From positions 1-21,151 of the forward strand of contig JAVCBZ010000080.1 of NCBI GenBank assembly GCA_030765735.1: a DNA stretch of 21,151 nucleotides, written 5' to 3'. Source of the DNA: Candidatus Susulua stagnicola. GTDB taxonomy: Bacteria > Omnitrophota > Gorgyraeia > Duberdicusellales > 4484-171. A program made the position numbers and the translations under genes. The notes beneath the pieces were generated by a model. That model saw only the letters and a program-made list of their open reading frames with translations. It was not told the origin of the DNA and searched no databases. This document shows, piece after piece, positions 16,506-21,151 of this stretch; the first letter of the stretch is position 1; each line of letters opens with the position of its first letter.

Positions 16506-17440
16506 AGTTTATTTATTTTGGTAGCTCTCAGTTTTCTAAAGTTGTTTTAGAAGGTCTTTACAATAAAGGATATAAACCTAAGCTTGTGGTTAGTAGACCG
16601 AACAAACCAAAAGAAAGAGGCTTGAAATTGTTGCCAACAGAAGTTAGTCAGTTTGCTATAGATAATAATATTTCTTGTATTAAGCCAATTTCTTTAAAGA
16701 AAAATGAGATTAAAGAAATTTTAAGTAAAGAAAGAGCAGATTTCTTTGTTGTTGCTGATTATGGAGAAATTATTCCTGAAGAGTTATTGTCTTTACCTTC
16801 TGTTTTTGCCCTTTGTATTCATCCTTCACTGCTTCCTTGTTATAGAGGAGCAGCCCCAATAGAAGAGGTCTTAGCAAATGGTGATAAAAAAAGCGGAGTT
16901 ACTATTTTTAAAATCAATGAAAAGGTTGATGCCGGAGATATCATTTTGCAGAGAACATTAGATGTTAATTATGATGACGATTTTTTTTCTTTGAGGAATA
17001 AATTAGCAATAGAGGGATTATTACTATTAATTGAAGCAATAAAAAAAATAAAATCCAAGAATTATTCATTAAATCCTCAAGATGATAAGCTAGCAACTAT
17101 AACTTCTAAATTAAAAAAAGAAGATGGTAAGATATTGTGGGCAAAGAGTAATGAGGATATAAGAAACTTGATTAGGGCAACGCTGGGGTGGCCTTCTGCA
17201 TATACTTTTTATAAAGGAAAGATGATTAAGATATTAGCTGCAGATACAATTAATAGTGATATTGTTTATTCTTCAGGAGTGATTGTCAGTATAGACAAAG
17301 AAGGTATTTGTGTTGCTACCGGTAAAGGAATTTTAAAAATTAAAAAGGTGAAACCTCAAGGAAAGAACGAGATGGATGCCTGGTCTTTTGTTTGTGGATA
17401 TAGGTTAAAAAGTAATGAGTTTTTCTCTTCTGATAAATAA
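16502..17440 (+). CDS. fmt: Methionyl-tRNA formyltransferase, catalytic Asn replaced by Cys
   Basis: Formylates initiator Met-tRNA with 10-formyltetrahydrofolate. The 312 residues fit the family: Rossmann start MKFIYFGSSQFSK, SRPNKPKERG (31-40), the active-site block IHPSLLPCYRGAAPI (106-120), SGVTIFKINEKVDAGD (131-146), and a C-terminal OB-like domain beginning near LGWPSAYTFYKG. The family triad is Asn-His-Asp (N106/H108/D144 in E. coli). Here the His is H107 and the Asp D143, but the Asn position is C105 (TGT codon). It overlaps priA by 4 bases (ATGA) and is followed by an acylphosphatase. The usual neighbour def (peptide deformylase) is absent from the window. Confidence 0.9.
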   Translation: MKFIYFGSSQFSKVVLEGLYNKGYKPKLVVSRPNKPKERGLKLLPTEVSQFAIDNNISCIKPISLKKNEIKEILSKERADFFVVADYGEIIPEELLSLPSVFALCIHPSLLPCYRGAAPIEEVLANGDKKSGVTIFKINEKVDAGDIILQRTLDVNYDDDFFSLRNKLAIEGLLLLIEAIKKIKSKNYSLNPQDDKLATITSKLKKEDGKILWAKSNEDIRNLIRATLGWPSAYTFYKGKMIKILAADTINSDIVYSSGVIVSIDKEGICVATGKGILKIKKVKPQGKNEMDAWSFVCGYRLKSNEFFSSDK

Positions 17441-17456
17441 TAATAAATATTTAAAG

Positions 17457-17738
17457 ATGCTTAAAGGGTGTGAGATAATTTTTTCTGGTACAGTTCAAGG
17501 CGTAGGTTTTCGTTTTTTTACTCGAAACAGTGCAGTTAAGCACGATATAGGAGGATGGGTAATGAACCTTTCAGATGGTAAGGTTAAGCTTTTAGCCCAG
17601 GGCCGAGAGGATGATCTAAATAGCTTTATTAATGATCTAAAGAATGAATTCAAAGATTATATCAATGATTATACTTTTCAAGATAAGCAAGTTGTTGGAG
17701 ATTTTAAAGATTTTAAAATAAAATTCTTTTCTTCTTAA
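17457..17738 (+). CDS. acyP: Acylphosphatase
   Basis: Hydrolyses acyl phosphates. The 93-residue protein has the single-domain ferredoxin-like fold signature: GTVQGVGFRFF (11-21) with the phosphate-cradle Arg19, and GGWVMNLSDG (32-41) with catalytic Asn37. Met replaces the usual Arg in VRN, which is not catalytic. I chose ATG 17457 because it gives the usual 8-10 residues before the motif; an in-frame ATG at 17415 would add 14 residues that overlap fmt and match nothing in the family. Confidence 0.92.
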   Translation: MLKGCEIIFSGTVQGVGFRFFTRNSAVKHDIGGWVMNLSDGKVKLLAQGREDDLNSFINDLKNEFKDYINDYTFQDKQVVGDFKDFKIKFFSS

Positions 17739-17767
17739 TATGAGGTCACGATGATAAGGAGTATAGG

Positions 17768-19771
17768 GTGAGTGTAAAAAAAGTTAAAAAAGAAATATTG
17801 AGATTGAGAAAAGAAATCGGTTATGCTGATTATCATTATTATGTTCTTAGTAATCCCGAGATATCTGACAAAGAATACGATAATTTGTTAAAAGATTTAA
17901 AAGATTTAGAAAATAGTTATCCAGAGCTTATCACTTTAGACTCTCCAACTCAAAGGGTCTCTGGAAGTGTTTCAGAGAGCAATAGAGCAATAGAGCATAA
18001 GAGACCTATGCTTTCACTTGATAATACTTATTCTATTGAAGAGATAAAAGGTTGGGAAAAGAAGGTCAAAAGAGCTTTAAGGCGGGAAATTAACCTTGAT
18101 TATGTTGTTGAACTAAAGATGGATGGAGTTAGTGCTTCTTTGGTTTACGATAAGGGAGTTTTATCAAAAGGTGCTACTAGAGGAGATGGAGAGAGAGGAG
18201 AGGACGTTACCGCGAATCTTAGAACAATAAAATCAATTCCGCTTAAATTAATTAGTAAAGATAGCTTTAATCTAATTGAAGTTAGAGGTGAAGTATATAT
18301 AGGTAAGAAAGATTTTAAAAAACTTAATAAAGAAAGAATAAGTTTAGGAGAAGCTTCTTTTGCTAATCCTCGGAATGCTGCTAGTGGGTCACTAAAGTTA
18401 TTAGATCCTAGAGTTGTTGTTGAAAGAAATTTAAAATTTTTTACTCATTCTTTTGGATTTGCTAAAGATTATAGTTTTTCTTCTCAAGATGAGTTTTTAA
18501 AAAAAATTCATCAATGGGGGCTTTGCTCTAATTCCTATAATAAATATTGTAAGAATTTAGGAGAAGCTATTGATTTTTGTCTTCATTGGGAGAAAGAGCG
18601 TGAATCTTTAGATTATGAAGTTGATGGTGTAGTAATAAAAGTCAATTCCTTTGCTTTACAAAAAGAACTTGGGGCAACTAGCAAGAGCCCGCGTTGGGCT
18701 GTTGCCTATAAATTTCCGGCTCAACAAGCTACTACAAAAATAATAAAGGTTGAATTTAGCGTAGGACGAACCGGAATTATTACTCCTGTAGCAATATTAG
18801 AGCCAATAGAGTGTGGAGGAGTTGTGATCTCTAGAGCGACTCTTCATAATTTCGATCAGCTAAGTCGGCTTGATGCAAGAGAGGCAGATACAGTATTAAT
18901 TGAAAGGGCAGGAGAAGTAATACCTAAAGTATTGAAGGTTATAATATCTAAGCGTCAAAATAAGGCAAAGAGAATTAAGATACCTGAGAAATGTCCAAAA
19001 TGTGGTGGCAATGTGGTTAAGGAAAAAGAAAAAGAAGTGTATTGGTATTGTTCCAATCTTAATTGTCCTGCTCAGCTTAAGCGAGCAATTTTACATTTTA
19101 CTTCTCGTAGAGCAATGGACATTGAAGGAATGGGGGAGGCAATAGTTGAGGATTTGGTTAGTAACAAAGTACTTAAAAATATTGTTGGTATTTATTATTT
19201 AAAAAAAGATGATTTTCTTAAACTTTCTCTTTTTAAAGAGAAACGGGCAAACAATTTGGTAGCTGCAATAAATAAGAGTAAAGTAAGATCTCTTTCTAAT
19301 TTTATTTTTGGTTTAGGTATAAGACATGTTGGAGAAAAAGCAGCCATGCTTCTTGCTCAGCGTTTTGAAGATATCAACCATCTTATTGGAATAAGTGAGA
19401 ATGAACTCAGAGAAATTTCTGAAATAGGCCCGATTATGGCTTTTTCAATTACAAAGTTTTTTTCATCTAAAAGCACTAAAAATATGATTGAGCAGTTTAG
19501 AAAAATAGGGGTTAGCCTAACGCAGGTTAAACAACTGGCTAAGAAAAGTCATATAAATGGTAAAACCTTTGTTTTTACTGGTGAGCTTAATTCTTTTTCA
19601 CGCTCTCAAGCTAAGAAACTAATAGAGAACTTGGGTGCTAAATGGACATCAACGGTTAGTAAAAATACTGATTTCTTAGTAGTTGGGGAAAATCCTGGCT
19701 CAAAGTATATTAAGGCTAAAAAAATAGGGGTAATTGTTATCTCGGAAAAAGAGTTTCTTAAGATTATATAG
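17768..19771 (+). CDS. ligA: NAD+-dependent DNA ligase
   Basis: Seals nicks between Okazaki fragments and in repair, using NAD+. The 667 residues match the family and the domain order is complete: an Ia domain with YYVLSNPEISDKEYD (24-38), the adenylation site ELKMDG (115-120, Lys117 is adenylated), GEVYIGKKDF, SLDYEVDGVVIK (280-291), the OB fold, a zinc finger at C409/C412/C428/C433, helix-hairpin-helix repeats around GLGIRHVGEKAA, and a C-terminal BRCT domain from about residue 590. The start is GTG 17768, placed seven bases after a strong Shine-Dalgarno sequence AAGGAG (17756-17761). It closes the overlapping run that begins with gmhB. Confidence 0.97.
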   Translation: MSVKKVKKEILRLRKEIGYADYHYYVLSNPEISDKEYDNLLKDLKDLENSYPELITLDSPTQRVSGSVSESNRAIEHKRPMLSLDNTYSIEEIKGWEKKVKRALRREINLDYVVELKMDGVSASLVYDKGVLSKGATRGDGERGEDVTANLRTIKSIPLKLISKDSFNLIEVRGEVYIGKKDFKKLNKERISLGEASFANPRNAASGSLKLLDPRVVVERNLKFFTHSFGFAKDYSFSSQDEFLKKIHQWGLCSNSYNKYCKNLGEAIDFCLHWEKERESLDYEVDGVVIKVNSFALQKELGATSKSPRWAVAYKFPAQQATTKIIKVEFSVGRTGIITPVAILEPIECGGVVISRATLHNFDQLSRLDAREADTVLIERAGEVIPKVLKVIISKRQNKAKRIKIPEKCPKCGGNVVKEKEKEVYWYCSNLNCPAQLKRAILHFTSRRAMDIEGMGEAIVEDLVSNKVLKNIVGIYYLKKDDFLKLSLFKEKRANNLVAAINKSKVRSLSNFIFGLGIRHVGEKAAMLLAQRFEDINHLIGISENELREISEIGPIMAFSITKFFSSKSTKNMIEQFRKIGVSLTQVKQLAKKSHINGKTFVFTGELNSFSRSQAKKLIENLGAKWTSTVSKNTDFLVVGENPGSKYIKAKKIGVIVISEKEFLKII

Positions 19772-19810
19772 CTCTATTTTTATCATTTTCAAGTATTTTT
19801 TATTTTTTTC

Positions 19811-19838
19811 TTGACAAAAACATCTTTTATAGTATTAT
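19811..19838 (+). promoter_or_regulatory. Sigma-70-type promoter of the tRNA-Thr/rpmG/secE/nusG operon
   Basis: A perfect -35 box TTGACA (19811-19816) and a near-perfect -10 box TATTAT (19833-19838), 16 bases apart, lie about 40 bases before tRNA-Thr. Transcription would start near 19845, leaving a short leader that RNase P would remove. This is the best promoter match in the window, and it sits exactly where ligA ends and the translation operon begins. Confidence 0.8.
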
Positions 19839-19876
19839 CTTATGATATGTTTTGCATTGTTTTTAAAGGAAAAATT

Positions 19877-19949
19877 GCCCACGTAGCTCAGTCGGTAGAG
19901 CACTTCGTTGGTAACGAAGTGGTCACCGGTTCAACTCCGGTCGTGGGCT
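19877..19949 (+). tRNA. tRNA-Thr, anticodon GGT
   Basis: A 73-base cloverleaf. Acceptor GCCCACG (19877-19883) pairs perfectly with CGTGGGC (19942-19948), and the discriminator is T. D arm GCTC/GAGC; anticodon stem CTTCG/CGAAG around loop TTGGTAA, anticodon GGT at 19910-19912; T stem ACCGG/CCGGT around TTCAACT. CCA is not encoded. It is the first gene after the promoter at 19811. Confidence 0.97.
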
Positions 19950-20037
19950 TAAAAAGTAGGATAACATTAGTTAAAAACCACAAAAGTGGGGCGGGGAGGT
20001 TGTAAGCCTTTTCCTGCTTTTATCAGTGTAAGTCATT

Positions 20038-20190
20038 ATGAGAGAGTTAATTGCGTTAGCGTGCACAGTTTGTAAAAGAAAAAATTATTACACTACCAAG
20101 AACAAGCGGAAGCATCCCGAAAAGATGTCGCTAAAGAAATTTTGTCCTTGGGAGCGTAAGTATATCGAGCATAAGGAAGCAAAGCCATAA
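20038..20190 (+). CDS. rpmG: 50S ribosomal protein L33
   Basis: A 50-residue ribosomal protein, too short for many gene finders. The sequence MRELIALACTVCKRKNYYTT, then KNKRKHPEKMSLKKFCPW, is clearly L33. The first zinc pair C9-x2-C12 is present. The second pair keeps C36, but the partner expected at residue 39 is Glu (CPWE where CPWC or CPYC is usual), so this L33 has three of four zinc ligands. It lies between tRNA-Thr and tRNA-Trp, in a common position just before secE. The ATG has no strong Shine-Dalgarno sequence. Confidence 0.95.
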   Translation: MRELIALACTVCKRKNYYTTKNKRKHPEKMSLKKFCPWERKYIEHKEAKP

Positions 20191-20213
20191 ATGCGAAAAC
20201 CAATCGCTAAATT

Positions 20214-20286
20214 AGGCGAGTGGCTCAATTGGCAGAGCACCGGTCTCCAAAACCGGGGGTTACAGGTTCAACTCCTGTCTCGCCTG
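20214..20286 (+). tRNA. tRNA-Trp, anticodon CCA
   Basis: A 73-base cloverleaf. Acceptor AGGCGAG (20214-20220) pairs perfectly with CTCGCCT (20279-20285), with discriminator G, as is usual for tRNA-Trp. Anticodon stem CCGGT/ACCGG around loop CTCCAAA, anticodon CCA at 20247-20249; T stem ACAGG/CCTGT around TTCAACT. CCA is not encoded at the 3' end. The place directly before secE is a conserved one. Confidence 0.97.
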
Positions 20287-20320
20287 CTGAAAATTTCGGG
20301 TTAGAGAGAACTATAGAAGG

Positions 20321-20515
20321 ATGATCAAAAAAATAAAGGGATTACCAAGATTTTTAAAAGAGGTAAGAGAGGAACTAAAGAAGGTAAGCTGGTCTTCGCG
20401 GCAGGAATTAATAGCCGCAGCAACTGTCGTAATGATTGTTACCAGTCTTCTAACCGCCTATATTGCTTTCGTGGATTTAGGTTTGTCAAGATTAGTTCAA
20501 ATCCTATTGAAGTAG
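20321..20515 (+). CDS. secE: Preprotein translocase subunit SecE
   Basis: Essential small subunit that clamps SecY in the inner membrane. The 64 residues match the minimal single-helix form found in most bacteria outside the enteric group: an amphipathic cytoplasmic helix with FLKEVREELKKVSWSSRQEL (11-30), whose ELKKVSWSS part is the conserved core, then one membrane helix at about 31-54. AGAAGG abuts the ATG, which is closer than the ideal spacing. nusG follows after 29 bases. Confidence 0.96.
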   Translation: MIKKIKGLPRFLKEVREELKKVSWSSRQELIAAATVVMIVTSLLTAYIAFVDLGLSRLVQILLK

Positions 20516-20544
20516 TACACCCTTAAAAACTAGTTAGCTATATT

Positions 20545-21072
20545 ATGAAGAAGTGGTATATTTTGCATACTTTAAGCGGAGCCGAAGATAAGGCGAAAGT
20601 GAATCTTGATGCAAGGATAAGTGCTAGCAGTTTTGTTGAGTTGATTGATCAGGTTGTTATCCCTAAAGAGCAGATCACTGAGGTAAAGCTAGGCAAAAAG
20701 AAAGTTCTTGAGCGGAAGTTTTTCCCGGGGTATATCCTTATACATATGGACATGAATGATGATACCTGGCTTTTTGTACGTAACACTCCTGGTATTACAG
20801 CTTTCATTGGTCCGCGAAGAAAGCCTTCTCCTATATCTCAGGAAGAGGTCGATAGAATTTTAGTAAAGGCCGAAGAGAGTAAAGCTAAACCTGCACCAAA
20901 GGTAAGCTTTGAGAAAGGTGAAAGCATTCGTGTGGTTGAAGGGCCTTTTGTTAATTTTAACGGTGTGGTTGAGGATATTCATCCTGACAAGGGTAAAGTT
21001 AAGGTGAATGTTTCAATTTTTGGGAGAACTACTCCAGTTGAGCTTGAATTTTGGCAAGTAGAAAAAATCTAA
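20545..21072 (+). CDS. nusG: Transcription termination/antitermination factor NusG
   Basis: Binds RNA polymerase and couples it to Rho or to ribosomes. The 175 residues show the NGN domain (KKWYILHTLSGAEDKAK at 2-18, RKFFPGYILIHM at 57-68, VRNTPGITAFIG at 78-89) and a C-terminal KOW domain (FEKGESIRVVEGPFVNFNG at 122-140, ending with VELEFWQVEKI). No insertion or duplication is visible. It follows secE and precedes rplK, the standard order. Confidence 0.97.
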   Translation: MKKWYILHTLSGAEDKAKVNLDARISASSFVELIDQVVIPKEQITEVKLGKKKVLERKFFPGYILIHMDMNDDTWLFVRNTPGITAFIGPRRKPSPISQEEVDRILVKAEESKAKPAPKVSFEKGESIRVVEGPFVNFNGVVEDIHPDKGKVKVNVSIFGRTTPVELEFWQVEKI

Positions 21073-21079
21073 ATAAACT

Positions 21080-21151
21080 ATGGCTAAAAAGAAAAAGAAA
21101 AAACCGGTAAATCAAATAAAGTTACAAATTCCTGCTGGCGCAGCAAATCCA
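21080..21151 (+). CDS. rplK: 50S ribosomal protein L11, 3' partial
   Basis: Only the first 24 codons are in the window. The Lys-rich lead MAKKKKKKP is followed by VNQIKLQIPAGAANP, the conserved N-terminus of L11, which binds 23S rRNA in the GTPase-associated centre. It begins 7 bases after nusG. The gene runs off the window end. Confidence 0.95.
   Translation, partial: MAKKKKKKPVNQIKLQIPAGAANP

Noticed and set aside
17415..17417. ATG 17415 as the start of the acylphosphatase gene
   Set aside because: It adds 14 residues outside the family pattern and overlaps fmt; ATG 17457 fits the family length.
19811..20005. A 64-codon open frame running through tRNA-Thr
   Set aside because: It begins in the -35 box and reads through a perfect tRNA gene; the protein has no family features.

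Overview
The window is a gene-dense, visibly A/T-rich stretch of an ordinary bacterial chromosome. Every gene I can support lies on the + strand, most neighbours overlap or sit within tens of bases of each other, and I see no insertion sequence, integrase, CRISPR array, rRNA or phage gene. The host looks like a bacterium with an outer membrane: it has an ExbB/ExbD proton channel, a TonB-like protein and a heptose-bisphosphate phosphatase. The low GC, the winged-helix and pilin-like genes and the mix of genes would fit a deep-branching lineage such as Omnitrophota, but that assignment is inference from gene content and not proven here.

Layout. (1) 1-3557, a cofactor block: nadE (5' end cut off by the window), folK, panC and nadX, joined by overlaps. 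nadX (aspartate dehydrogenase) and nadE are the first and last steps of NAD synthesis; folK and panC serve folate and pantothenate. (2) 3609-6398, uvrA, the damage-recognition subunit of nucleotide excision repair. (3) 6410-11346, an envelope block: a large exported TPR protein, ExbB/TolQ-like and ExbD/TolR-like channel subunits, a short TonB-like protein carrying the SxxxH motif, a small membrane protein with a zinc ribbon, and a winged-helix domain joined in frame to a PilX-like pilin segment. (4) 11425-13021, tRNA-Ala(CGC), the 16S rRNA methyltransferase rsmE and an RsuA/RluB-type pseudouridine synthase. (5) 13108-19771, a second overlapping run: gmhB, an MGDG-synthase-like glycosyltransferase, a PriA whose helicase motifs are eroded, fmt with a substituted catalytic Asn, an acylphosphatase and ligA. 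(6) 19811-21151, a transcription/translation operon behind the best promoter in the window: tRNA-Thr, rpmG, tRNA-Trp, secE, nusG and the start of rplK.

The points most worth a second look are the ATPase-motif loss in PriA, the Asn-to-Cys change in the active-site motif of the adjacent Fmt, and the winged-helix/pilin fusion, which sits on an A7 run where a one-base change would restore two genes joined by TAATG. The TPR/ExbB/ExbD/TonB-like/zinc-ribbon/pilin-like block is the best candidate for a less described system. The rest is conserved housekeeping.
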